Assembly: GCA_009760855.2 (NCBI GenBank)
Contig: WPIO01000012.1
Location: 4,732,001 to 4,796,000, forward strand
DNA: 64,000 bases
Source of the DNA: Cristatella mucedo
Lineage: Eukaryota; Bryozoa; Phylactolaemata; Cristatellidae
Direction of reading: 5' to 3'
The notes below the pieces were generated by a model. It searched no databases. It saw nothing but the letters and a program-made list of their open reading frames with translations, and had not been told where the DNA came from. A program made the translations under genes and the position numbers. Within the stretch, counting starts at the first letter, position 1; each line of letters starts with the position of its first letter. This document shows positions 20,411-32,700 of this stretch, piece by piece.

Positions 20411-22640
20411 GCAAAAGCTTCTGTCGTTTGTGTGTGGGGGTAAGTCGGCCAGTAGTAGGAGTTATCTCCCAAAATGGCCACCAATAGGGAGAGTTGTCTC
20501 TCCAAAAGCACATTTATAAAATATTGGACGAAGACCAGTAAACTGGATGGCATGAAAATTGGCACGAAGAACACTGGTAGCATTAGCTATCGTTTAATGT
20601 GATATAACTGCTGTTTTGACCTTCTGTGACCTTTAAAAGTCCAAGGTCACGTATAGCACTGCTGGTAAAAGGCAGCTCCACATTTTTTTGATTATAAAAA
20701 CGTCATTGTAGAAATATGGCAAACCGCTCAAAAAATGCAAGACACTCGACTGGAGACTCTCCACCCGCAAACAACTTTAAAAAAAATTGACATCTTAAAC
20801 TGTTGACTGTCATCACGAACACAGCCCACGGACACTTTGACACAGGCACATTATATGCATACACACCCATCATGCATAGATGCACAGGGGGAGAGTGTCA
20901 AGACAGGTGAGCTCCACCTATATTCCAAGTTTCACACAGATCGACCCAGTATCGACCAAGTTGTACAATTTACCAGGTACCATGTACAACTGTGAGTGAA
21001 AGGATGACAAAGGCTTAGCACGACAAACACAGCCAGTTTGGACCAAAACAAGTCTATCTACTGACGTCCAATATGCACACGAGAATGCTGGAATGATTAT
21101 GTTACTACAACCGATCATATATTCCAAAGTTTTAAGGATATCGGATAATCATTTTAGGAGATATGACATAAATGACAGCAGGTATTGGACTGTCGTTTGC
21201 AAATAAACTTGAGAACTCAAAGGTATAACCAAGAGGCAGCACTAGGAAACGCTATAATCACACGAACAATTCAATAAATAGATTAATATGGATCTTAGGA
21301 ATAGGTCAACCTAACAAGAACCTTATACAGTCTAAGCAGATCATATCCGCGATAGGTCTCATACCGAAGGCCGGCAATCCAGGGTACAGCCGGGCGGCTC
21401 ACCGGCATTCGCCAATACAAATATCTAACTATTAGCGACATAAATGAGAACTTGAAATCACCTAAACTTCCTTGAATAGAAATGAATCAACATTTTCAGA
21501 CTGGCTTCCAGTAAACGACGCGCTAATTCCACCCAAGTCACCACGCTGACCGGCCTCCGAACAAAGGACCACTCGCGGCCGTCGCCTCGTGCGTTATGGC
21601 GGCTACAGGAACTGGATCAGCTGTCCCAGGATTCATGCGGTGCCGTGATAATGGACTCCTTAGTTACGGCGGCCCCGGCAGCAGTAAATTCTCAATACAT
21701 TATCCCTAATGTTCGTCTACTGGCCGGACGACAGTCACTTCCGGTTTGTGATCTGATGTAAACATACCAATGTAAGCAGGTTTCTGCCAAGTAAATAAGG
21801 AGTGGGCCTTGGAATGCCGTTTACCGCCAGTTGCTATGGGCGGGGCGGGGAAGCAGAGGCAGGACTAGACACCCTGCCGATAGGGGGTTTACTCTTTTAT
21901 CATCTTGTAGTCGGACGTGTGATCTCAAGGGCGTGTCATTTCCGGAAAAGTTTTACGTTTTATCATTTTCCAGTTATTTTTTGAGGGTCCGTTTAGGGCT
22001 GAATAGCTTATATTCGCAGGGTTCACCAGAAAACCGCAGTTCCGGCTCAGTTATTTTTCAAACAAAATTATTTTGTTGAGCTCGATGTACTACTTCCGGT
22101 TTAAATAGGTCTTACATAATAATTGTATTGACCATGTTCCAGTCATCTGACAACCACCAAAATTTGAGCTTGCATTTATAACTAGTTTATCTTTAATACG
22201 CGAATTAAAAAAAATAACAATTTTTAAAAATTCTCGTGGGTTACCCCGTTAACGGTCTTTAGGCTAACCATCACCAACGATGAAATTGTGTCTGAATTCC
22301 ACTTGATGAGCAACTGCCGAGTACCTGTCAAATAGACACAATGATTCGAAATTCAACTGTTCACTAACTACGGGTCTAACCCTGCCTGCAAGAAAATCTT
22401 TCGGGACTTGTCCCTACAAAGAAACTTTGCAGGTCTTGCCCCCAAATGAAAATCCCGGTTAAGCCATTGCCCGAAGAGTATTGCTTTCCAACCCAGAGCC
22501 TGCATAGCGTAGCTCATCGAAATGGAAAAGCGGTCTCTACAAGCGGCATTACATAATTAGACCAATGACCTCCACGACATCCTGCTGCATGATACCAACA
22601 ATTCTGTCCTGAGGGACTAAGTTGCGGATCCTCCTGCTTC
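20411..22640. other. Intergenic; ETS-like motifs around 21540-22100
   Basis: Most is featureless. CACTTCCGGTTT (21737), CATTTCCGGAAAAG (21939) and CTACTTCCGGTTTA (22090) resemble ETS sites of metazoan promoters. A 37-codon open frame starts at an ATGGCGGC near 21596. No gene body could be attached on either strand, so a promoter is only a possibility. Confidence 0.3.
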
Positions 22641-22642
22641 GA

Positions 22643-22648
22643 TTTATT
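22643..22648 (-). promoter_or_regulatory. Candidate poly(A) signal for TBC1D1/4 (distal)
   Basis: AATAAA on the minus strand, about 610 bp past the stop codon at 23256. Confidence 0.45.
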
Positions 22649-22691
22649 CCTCAGTGAGTTAAGCAGCAAAGACATGGATACCACTATGAGG

Positions 22692-22697
22692 TTTATT
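22692..22697 (-). promoter_or_regulatory. Candidate poly(A) signal for TBC1D1/4 (proximal)
   Basis: AATAAA on the minus strand, about 560 bp past the stop. Two hexamers 49 bp apart in the expected place support a 3' UTR here. Confidence 0.5.
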
Positions 22698-23255
22698 CCG
22701 CAATATTACCAGAAGGAAGTGCCTGAGTCTGTTCCTGCGATGCAGGGCCAAAGAATTACGGCCGGTCGCCGGCACGCCACATTTCTTCGGCACATCCGCT
22801 CGGGCCTCAAAGCAAGTTTCCAGTAACACAGGTTCACATTCGGAGCTCGAGCGGCTTCGTATCTCGCCAGACGTCCGCCGGTTTTCGCAAGGATGCACGC
22901 AACCCTTTTCGGCGTCGATTAGCCAGATGACGTCGTAAGACTCGCAGCGCTATTGAAAAACTTCGATGCTCAGCCGCATACATAGCTGGCTGCGTCGGTG
23001 CTGCGAAAGTATAAAACTGCGGCAGAAGAGAGCGACTAGTGCGAACGAGAATGGAGCCGCTTCAAGCGAACGTCAGCGTCCGCTGCTCGGAAAGCACCAA
23101 TCGGGGGGGGGGGGGAACTCGAAGACGACCAGTTCTCTCCGCTGCCATGGGAGCGGCGACTACGCCGACGAACAGTCTACCCTAAAAAGCCGGCGTCAAA
23201 AAGAAGCCGGCGTCAAAAAGAAGCCGGGCTCTGGTCGATCGCACTGCGACAGGCC

Positions 23256-23798
23256 CTACCCGTCTGCAGGCGGCGGCTGCCGCCGTCTCGCGAGTTCCGC
23301 TGTGTCGGGCTCGCGCACCACCTCGGCCGCACAGCCGGCTCGCATCGAGGACACGTCGCCGGACGGCACGCCGGCGGCCGACAGCTCCCGTTCGACGAGC
23401 GCCCACAGCTCGGCAGTGGCAGACGGGGCGAGGCGAAAGGCCGCTCGCCGGTAGGCGTCGCGCTCGCGCTCGGCCTGGCGGACGCACTCGGCAAGCTCGT
23501 AGTGAGACCGCTGCAGCGTCTCCGCGACGGCCTCCTGCTCGGCCGCTCGAAGCTTCTGCGCTCTGACTTGGCGCTGCAGGGCGGCCAACTCGTCCAACTG
23601 CCGCCGCAGGGGCGATGCGACGTCCGGCGAAGGAGGAGGCGTGGCCGCCCAGCCCGTCGTCGTCGGCGCCTCAAAGCTCGCGCCGATCCTGCTATCGTCG
23701 TCGGAGCTGGTCGAGCGAGCGGACCGGCGGCGGCTTTTGCCATCCAAGTACTCCTCCTGGTAGGCGGCCAGCTCCGCCTCGAGGTCCATGGCGACAGC
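23256..23798 (-). CDS. TBC1D1/4: TBC1D1/4 exon 15 (last): C-terminal coiled coil
   Basis: Acceptor CATCACGCGTTCCAG, 180 codons and [20 protein letters not shown] aligns without gaps with the conserved MDI-x-KQL-x-AYE-x-EY segment that follows the TBC domain in TBC1D1/4. This rules out an independent gene starting at the in-frame Met. Then come a basic/Ser-rich stretch ([15 protein letters not shown]), a Pro-rich piece and a long heptad region ([15 protein letters not shown] onward). The exon is far more GC-rich than the rest of the gene and long antisense frames overlap it. The tail after residue 892 is not conserved. A GTAGGG overlapping the stop could act as a donor to a further exon. Confidence 0.88.
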   Translation of the reverse strand, partial: AVAMDLEAELAAYQEEYLDGKSRRRSARSTSSDDDSRIGASFEAPTTTGWAATPPPSPDVASPLRRQLDELAALQRQVRAQKLRAAEQEAVAETLQRSHYELAECVRQAERERDAYRRAAFRLAPSATAELWALVERELSAAGVPSGDVSSMRAGCAAEVVREPDTAELARRRQPPPADG

Positions 23799-26700
23799 CT
23801 GGAACGCGTGATGCGGTAGAGAGACGTGGGCCTGTACGACGAGGTTAGCTCTCGAGACGCCAGTGCTGGTCAGGCGCAAGCAGTACGCAACGTTTCTCAT
23901 TGGCGTGCAAAAAAGGAGTGCGGCGACAGCAAACAATCCTGAAAATATAGCGCCTAACTTTAACTTCGGCGCAGCTACTTCGACTCGTTAGCCGTGCTAC
24001 GAGGCGCCAGCTTAGGACTTCGACTCGTTAGCCGTGCTACGAGGCGCCAGCTTAGGACTTCGACTCGTTAGCCGTGCTACGAGGCGCCAGCTTAGGGCGT
24101 ATTTGTCGCTCAGCGATCTATCGCCAAAAAGAGCGCTTTGTTTCTGGCGAAAGGCATTAACTCAGAAGCCAGTTGTGGGCATTTGAACCATCCCAACAGT
24201 CTTGCATCGCCTGAGAGCTCCGGACATCAAATATAAAAGAGGGCAGTTATTGACTAGAACAGAACGAGGGTTCGAGATCACGTGACTTTTCGTAGCCCAC
24301 TGCTAGACCTAGCGTGCCGGTCACTTCTCGGTACTTGTAAGCTCTTTGCCGTAGGCTTGCACCATTTCTCAGCACCTCGTAAAAAATACAGTCGTAGCTC
24401 ACTAAAGCTGATATATTGTATATCTATATTCACTGTATAAATAAGAACTAAATATATATACAAACTTGTCAGCCAATCCCTTTTTGCCCGGCTTAATACA
24501 CAACCTCTCCTGGCACATATAGGCATACATTTTCCGAGCTCACGCCTACATGAAGGTTTTTCATACTTTTCATCAAATTCGAAGCAAAACGGAACCTTAA
24601 TAGTAAAAAAGTATTTAGCAGGTGGTATGCGAACCCTCCAAAAATTAATTTATGGACTGGAAGTTGCTGTCCTTCTTTATTTGATGCACCAGTAGCTTCG
24701 AGAACAGCTGACAAGGGAGCCGAACTCCAGGTGTCATATGATCAGCACATGCAATCAGGGATTTCCATGAGGCCTCCCCCATCTGAGCTAATGGTTTTAA
24801 ACCACTTGCTCTCTACCCAATGGTTTTGGGTAGCCCGACTAATAATTAACTTGCGATGCCCGTGCTCTTTTTCTGCTGCTTCGATGTGTGCTGTAACACA
24901 GGGAAGCCTTATTCAGACGCCACAGTACCCTCAACCAGAGGCCAACAAACGTTCTCTGTACTAAGGCCGATATTGATGCATTAAGAAATATACCGAGCGT
25001 AACGGCTAGGTGTTCACTCATACGCACTTCTATTGAATCTAATCACTAACTATACTGCCTACTCATGAAAGTTTTGTTGGATACCATCTGGACTCTATTC
25101 GCCATAGCACTCACATTACTACCTCCCTGTAAGGACAATCTTTATACAGGAATAGAATATTTTCCGATGGAAGGTATCCTAACAAAGAGGTTCGACTGTA
25201 TATATTCAGAAATATTCGGCATTTTTCAGTGAAGCCTGTGTACATGAGCATAGACAGTCACCAACACATCCATTCAAAAAGAGCATGTAGTCCAAGGTAT
25301 ATACACAGATCCACACCAAGGATTAAGCCGAAGAAAGCCAACCATGACCTTGGCTGGGGTAGCCAATCTCGCAGAGTTGAAAAGGAGTGCTGGGCGGCTT
25401 GGAAGGGCCAGGCTCAGGGGCAACCCTTGATGTATGTCTTAGCACGAGCTCGCAAACATGCGCAGGTATGTCGAGGTATCTTAAGCTTAATTTCTTAAGG
25501 GTGAGGTGAGTACTAGTGGAGTTAGGAATAAAGAGTCTTCTGTACCTCACCGAAAGCTCCGGCTGGGGGCAGTCGGCAACCAACAGCCTTAATCTCAAAC
25601 AACGAAAAAGGCTACGTAAGAAGCAGCTTCACTGTTTTTTTTTAGAAGAAATACATAGCAATGAATTATCAGCAAAAGTCGGCTGAGAATGAAGAAAGAT
25701 TCGACAGCAGGAGTGACGATAGCATGGTTTCGCAGAACAGAAGAAAGGCCACCAGCCTAGCAATCCAATAGTAAAGGCATTTGCCGCCAAAATCCTTTAA
25801 GAAAGAGACAGCCAATTTATTGTATTGATAGGGCCTGACGGTAAGGGCAGACTGATACTTCGGTGCAACTGTGCTGAGGTGGTGCAGTGGACTTGAAAGG
25901 TCAGAGCAGGGATTTTCGAGTGTACAACCTGCTTGCCTTGGAGCCACCACAGGTCTTTTAGCAAAGGGAGCATAGCCCAACATCAAGTGGATTGAAAGAC
26001 TAAACTAGAGGGTATATTTGAGAGTAAACTGCAAAGGTTTGAAGCATAATGGCATTTCCTGGAAGTCCAGCAAATCTGAATGACACAAATCGAGCCTAGC
26101 CACGACCAGGGATCTAATAGGGCTCACTGCCACTCGAGCAATCGCCGTACGAATAGTCTAATTCGAAATGAGACATCCGTGCTTTTGGTTTCAGAGATCG
26201 TAGCATCAATTCAGGTGGCAACAGAATATGTTATTTTTTTCTAGCACTATGATAGCTCCTGTGGAGAGATCACTTAGTAATCTGGCTGACTTTCAGCTAT
26301 ATAATAATATCATTTGTAGAGAATAATGATATTATATTTGATATAGTGCCCTCAGAGAACTCAATCACTTTCTAGGCACTTTACAAACATGAGAAGAATG
26401 TGATGACAAGCTGTACAAGCAATTTAGCAAAGTCAAGTTAGCTGGTCATCAAATATGACACCCCCTACAGTGCAGGTAGCTTTTACGTTATTTATGACTA
26501 AATAGTGCGGTTTTGGATGTCGTACAGTAGAAGGTGAACTGTGAAAAAATAGAGTACGTCCATAAAATACCATATGTGACTCATACGGGATGCAGTCAGC
26601 ATGCCATGCCACAAACAGCAACTGACATTACACGACCTACAATGAAAAAGTGGGCATGAATAACCACAAATGTCGCAATCGTTCATCCGGATTGGCATCC

Positions 26701-29700
26701 GATGCTAAACGGAGCCCGATCAAGGGCTTTCGTTTATTTCCCATGTCCATTCTTGTAATACCTGCCTTACCGAGGTTTGAATCGACTCAAATAAAGACAC
26801 CGTAGTCAATCAAAGAAAAGACAATGACAGGGAAAGAGCAAATAGTGCGACGGAAATTACGTCCACAAGACACCAACAGAGACAACATGCGAACACAAAT
26901 TCCACGTTAGTCTACACATTTAAATAAAATGCAAAGATGGCATGTTGGGAATGAGCTTTGGGAACCGTCATCGCCCAGAACAGCTAGGTGATAGCCGAAT
27001 CCTAATCTACTATCGGTTTTACTTTATGATCGATTAAAAAAAATCGGTGCATAGCTTTCGTCGGTCCTTGGATGATGCCTTTTGCTCATCGATTCACTCC
27101 TTTTGCATCAAGAATTGCATGACAATCCTATCATGGAATCGATAGCAGTCAACTCATGCCTGGGTCGAAATAAAGTCTTCTCATAGCTACGTGAACCACA
27201 CACAGCAGAAGAGCCATATCTGAGTAGCATTCTTTTAAGATTTCCAGTAATTGAATGACCCTACCCCAGCAGTACTGACTCATGTCTCTGCAGTGATCAC
27301 TGCCGGCTATTACCGGAAGCAACCAATCACGCAGGCTGCTATATTTCACGAGACATACGATATGTTTACAACTTAGAACATTTAGTTGAACAGTGAGGCT
27401 CGATATCAGGGCATAATGAGAAGGGCTTCAGCCTTCTTTAGCCGGGAGATAGGCTGGCTCAGGCAAGGTCAAAATCCAGCCATTACCCTAGCCTTTCGAA
27501 TCCCTTGAAAGACCCCTAGGTTAGTCCCTGCTCTGGATATCCCTTTCTCAAGGCTACTAAAGCCATAAGATTTCCTTTTTAAAAGTACCATCTTTACCTG
27601 TAGACCATGCTGGTGTTGCGTTTGATTGAGGAACATGGTGGCGCAGGTTATAGCTAGGGGCGGCAGTGGCTTTAAAGCTGCTTCAACTTCAGACAGCTGT
27701 TTTTAATGCCAGATTAATTGAAGTGTCAAATCGTCTATTTACCGTCAACATTGGGCAAGCCCAAAACCGGTGCAGTGCTCGGCAAGCAATAACAAGATGC
27801 CTCCTTCGGCGAGCCCAAGGTGGAGAAAAGGGGGGGGGGCAGAGGCAGTAAAGGCCCACTCTCGAGGCTACTTGCACACGATGAGGCTCACCGATCTGAA
27901 GACGGAGTCCATCCAGTGGACGTCCATTGCCGGCAGCGTGGTCTTCAAGCACTTGACTATGTCCTCGAGGCTGCAGGCCTGCAGCAGCAACTGCTTCTGC
28001 TGAGCAAGCAGAGCCAGGCTGATGCTGAAGATGATGCTCGGTCCTTCCAGCAGTAGGAAATCTGCGACACACGACAGCCACATGAAGGCCAGCACTGGGT
28101 GAAGGCCAGCACTGCTTCGGCATGGGCAAGCGAGGTCGTGCATGCGCGGCTACTGTGAGCTTCCATTTAACCAGGCGGCACTTCCAATGTCCGGTGCACC
28201 CCCACCTTCCCCCCACGATTGACTGTCTCAGGTGAGGTCAAATTTCCTCCATTCACCTAGAAGGTTCAAACTCCCTAATGAATTCATGGCTGTGTGGCTA
28301 GCTTTGGGTTAAGCACACACGCGCACATGGAGCTCGTGTGCCACCTTGCAGTGGGCGCTCTTCTGCCCAAGGAGTGCTGGCAACTGCTGTAGCAGCAGCA
28401 GAAGTTCTCTACAATCGCTAATCGCTATAGATGAATACAGAGCAGTAATATTTGCTGGCTATCGACCGTTGCAATCAAGTTCTGCACGATGAAGCTAGCA
28501 CTGCCTGGACATTGCAAACGTACCGAACACTCGGACAGCGAAGCCAATAGGGAACTCAGATGCGAAAAGAGTCATAAACCACGGTGTCGTGTACAGCGAT
28601 GGATCAATGCTGTGCTTCAGAAAGTGCTGATACAGGTCGTCGTGGTGGCGGCGGAGCAGCCGTGACAGCTGATACGCCTTCAGCTGAAACGGAGCGTGGC
28701 TCTTTCGGACCGACTGCTATGGTAACAAAGGTGTGCACCAGGTGCAACTCTAAGCACCTACAGCTGCCAAAACCTGAGCTTCGAGACAGCTAGCATCAGT
28801 AGGGAGATGCATGTCTGCGGCTCGAAAAGCAGGCAAGACGTAGAATGAAGTGTGAAAAGGCAGAGCAGCCATGACCACGAAGACACTGCTAATCTTTCGT
28901 GAATCATCACAAGTTGAGTTCTTCTAGCATGGAGCTTGCTTGTGGCACAGAGACAGAAGAAGGAGGTGAGAGCGCTGGTACGAAAATAGAACACCTTTGC
29001 GACGAAGGAAAAGGAAGATGGCTGAAGGAAGTGAGTGTAGTGGAGATCTCACCGTGTTAAAAATAATAGTAGTAATACAATAGTAACACACCAAGCGCAG
29101 ATCGTTGCTGCAACAGGGGGGAGCTGAATGTTGGCATACACACCTGCATTGCATCCATTTCGGGCTTGTACTGCTGCCGCATGTCCAAGACTAGCATTAT
29201 ATGCTTAAGAATGTGAAAGGCCTCGTCTTCTTTTAGCTACAAGGTTAAATAAGGAGGAAGCAATAGAAGTCGGCAGTGGCAACGTATGCAGCAGTAGGGT
29301 GTGTGATATTACTCTGTCCATAAGGAAAATATGCTGGATATAGCAACAAGGGCAGCACGGCAGCCAGCAGTAAAAGTGCCAATGAGGGCATCCCACAAAG
29401 CAGATTGTTATACCAGCAGATTTTTATACTAGTCTCTGACAACATAATGAGAAGAAAAGATTTACGTGGCTTGCCTCGAGCAACACACATTGGGTAAGGG
29501 AGTTCGAGGGTGGAGTGTAGTCTATTTATATTCACCAAGAGTAACTTAATAATGCCATTTCAATGGTACCCTAAAAGAATAAATCTTCATCCATACACTT
29601 TACAACTCGCTGCGAGAGTATCAATAACTCTGGGTCAGTGACATGCACGGTGCCATGCTTGGAAAGTATGCTTGAAAGCCATGTTTGCAAAAGCAAACAA

Positions 29701-32700
29701 ATAGCAAGATTAGGCCAGCATGCTAAATCAGACATTAAAACACTCGTACCGGGGTTACCGTTGACTAACAAAATTGAATGGACCATGCACAGGTAAGCAT
29801 GCAAAGCACGAGGGAACAAAACAGACTCATTCACTGGCAAAAAAGGAAAGCTAGACGGAACAAATGCACCTTTAGCTGAGACCAAAATGATGAAAGATCA
29901 TTGCAAATGATGAAGATAGCTGGAAGCGAGTTCCAGACTTACTTTGCAAACGAGCTGACTTCTTGCTCACCAAAAGATTTCAATTTAGTGCAAGGGGTGG
30001 CAAGATGACTAGACACTAAATGAGAGGTTGGTTCGAGAGCACGCTGCAGGAGCAAGGAGGCCGGATAGGTAGGCTGATGCAAGCAAGTTAGACGCCCTAT
30101 AAACCAGACAGAGGATCTTGAACTCGATTCGATGGCTTGATAGGGAGCCAGAAACTTAAGCAGAACTGGTGGAGTGTGGCAGCAATGCCGTCGGATAGGC
30201 CAGCCGAGCTGCAGAGGTTTTATCAGTTGGAGGCGATTATGAGCACTGGCTTGGGAAGACCCGGAGAAAGAGAATTGCAGCAATCTAGACACAATGTCGA
30301 AAACGTGTGAACTAGTTTGGCTGTCGTACTCTTATCTAAGCAGACCACGGTTTCACATTGGCCCTACGGGCAGTTACTCTGTTTCATTTGTCTCACCTTC
30401 ATGCCCCAGCTGCCGGAAGCTCTGCTTGTTTCTTCCCTATCTCCAAATGGGTCTTTGTTCTGTAGCAAAGTGCTCGACTTTTAAACCCAGTTCGTGGTTT
30501 CGAGTCATTCAATATGAAATGCTTTTGTACCTGCTGTGCTATGGGATGAAGCTTGCTAGAGCTCTTTCTGCAGTTCTAATAGCAAATGTTCTGAATCCCA
30601 CAATTTCTTTTGGTTGCAGCTTCTGCCCATCGGGCTAGTAGACACGCGCACACTGAAGGATCGGAAGAGCCGTTGGACCATAGCAATGTGACGTTGCTTG
30701 CTGCCCGACCGCCCCAATTAAACCTCTAAAGTGCAAGAGAGAGTCAAAGCCAAAATGAAAGCTCAGATCCCTTAGAGAATTATCGGGTGTGCCTCCACGT
30801 TCAGGTCAGCACAGTGCATCATCACATTTGTGGCAAAGTGGCAGTCGGCCATGTATCTGCGTAGAGTCTGCCTCTTGGCTCAAGCACATTTTATCGCTGT
30901 ATCAATTCATTTATTTGTGCCCTAACAGAAGTAAAATTAACACCTAAGCGCTATAGTCTGTCCATGGTTGGACTGGTGCATCCTGGCATTGCCCCCTTGA
31001 CACAGAAGTCTGAGCTATGTCACCCTCCGTCCCCCTGCCTGGGAGTACCATATGATTCGCTGCTGGTCGGACTGCAAATTGGTATCGGAGAAGCAAGCTA
31101 CGTGCTGCTGCTTGACCTACGTGTAACAGTACGATCCCAGCAATGAAGCATAAACCTTGACAATAGCCGACTTCTTTGTCCAGCAGTGAGTATGCCTTCA
31201 GAATGTTAAACAGCGAAATCTGGCCAGCTCCGAGCTGAGACTGGAAGTAAGGATGACTCGGGAACGTCCGGCCTGCAAAAAGTCATCGACGTCAACAAAA
31301 CTACCGGCAAGTCGACAACGGCCGGCACTTTCGTTGCCTGCATACCCATGCAGCTGCTGCAGCGGCAACATGCTCTTTCAAACCTGAGCAGTTCGGCAGG
31401 CAATCACCTCCTGCCCCTACCCACCAGACACATTTAAGTTTATTTCGAATATCTCACACAAGCTTGTACTGGTGCATGTAAACATAAGCCGGCCATCCAG
31501 AGAAACGGAATGCTCAAATCTGCCAGTCGCTAGGCGAAGGCTGACCTACCCTCAGGCAACTATTCTCACAGGAAAAGAGCCGGTAAGAGGAGCGAGCATC
31601 CGCAATTATGCAAAAGTAGCCAAGGAATCATGCTCATGTGGTTATCGGCTAGATCCTGTTTTTGTAAAATCAGTCGTTCAAAAATTCTCGTTGTATGGCC
31701 GAAGCTGCTGTGCTGCTACTTTGGGAAATAAGAGGGTTTCCTACGACGGCCATGCTTAAGTTGCACAAAAGCATGCACACATTTTTTTAATTGACAGTAT
31801 ACAAACCAGCACTTACATTTGTTGGTTATTTCAGTGGAAGACTCCAAAGCATTGATCTCAGTGCTTAAAAAAATTAACAGCCATCCGAGGCATCTCTAAA
31901 TCACAAGGTAAACCAGGGCTCTGAGCTTGGTCTGCTTCTTTTTGCAATTTCTACTCTCTCCTTCGTGCCGATGTAGTTGCCAAGCACAATCTAGCCTTTC
32001 ACTTCTATGCCGCTGACACACAGTTTGCACCTAAGCTTTGATTCCTCTCAGCTTTGAAGCACGGCAAACTGTTTCAACTCCCTTGCTATATGTATTTCGC
32101 ACGTCCGAACTTGGATAACAGCAGCCTTTCTCAACTTAAACGATACAACCAACTGACTGGTTATGGGTAAACCAAGTGTGACTCAGTAACTGGAAAGCTT
32201 AATGCTGAAAATCAGCTTTGGCAGCATCTCTGCAGTACATGCACAAAAAACTAGGTATCCCTTTCCAAATTGACCCCAACTATACTAAACGACCACACCA
32301 GCACCACTGTCAAGTCTGCCTACTTTCAGTGACATAACCATGAGAAAATTCTGGCCTGCTTAGACAAAGATATCACATCCAAGTTGGTCAATGCATGTGC
32401 GACAACCCATATTGACCCATTGTAAATCACTGCTTCCAAGTCTACCAGCTTGTGCTATAAGGCGCTTACGTTTGGTCCAACCCTCGGCAGCTTTGCCTGT
32501 CTGTCTTGAACGTCAAAGTGGCCACATTACACCACTTCTTCCCGACCTGCACTGCCAGCCCACCAAGCACTCCTACCTATTCGAACTACATCCCAATCAG
32601 GCTTCTTCCCGACCTGCACTGCCAGCCCACCAAGCACTCCTACCTATTCGAACTACATCCCAATCAGGCTAGGCATTGTACCGCCCGCTGAAGTCGTTTA

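Noticed and set aside
22966-23743. Long open frames on both strands (162 and 176 codons)
   Set aside because: They are composition artefacts of the GC-rich last exon of TBC1D1/4, whose frame is fixed by phase and the AYQEEY match.
23256-23789. A separate 177-residue coiled-coil gene starting at the Met in CGCCATGG
   Set aside because: A good acceptor lies nine bases upstream, and the sequence across it continues the TBC1D1/4 C-terminal alignment without a gap.
27689-28216. 175-codon minus-strand frame
   Set aside because: It is the wrong frame over exon 14 of TBC1D1/4.
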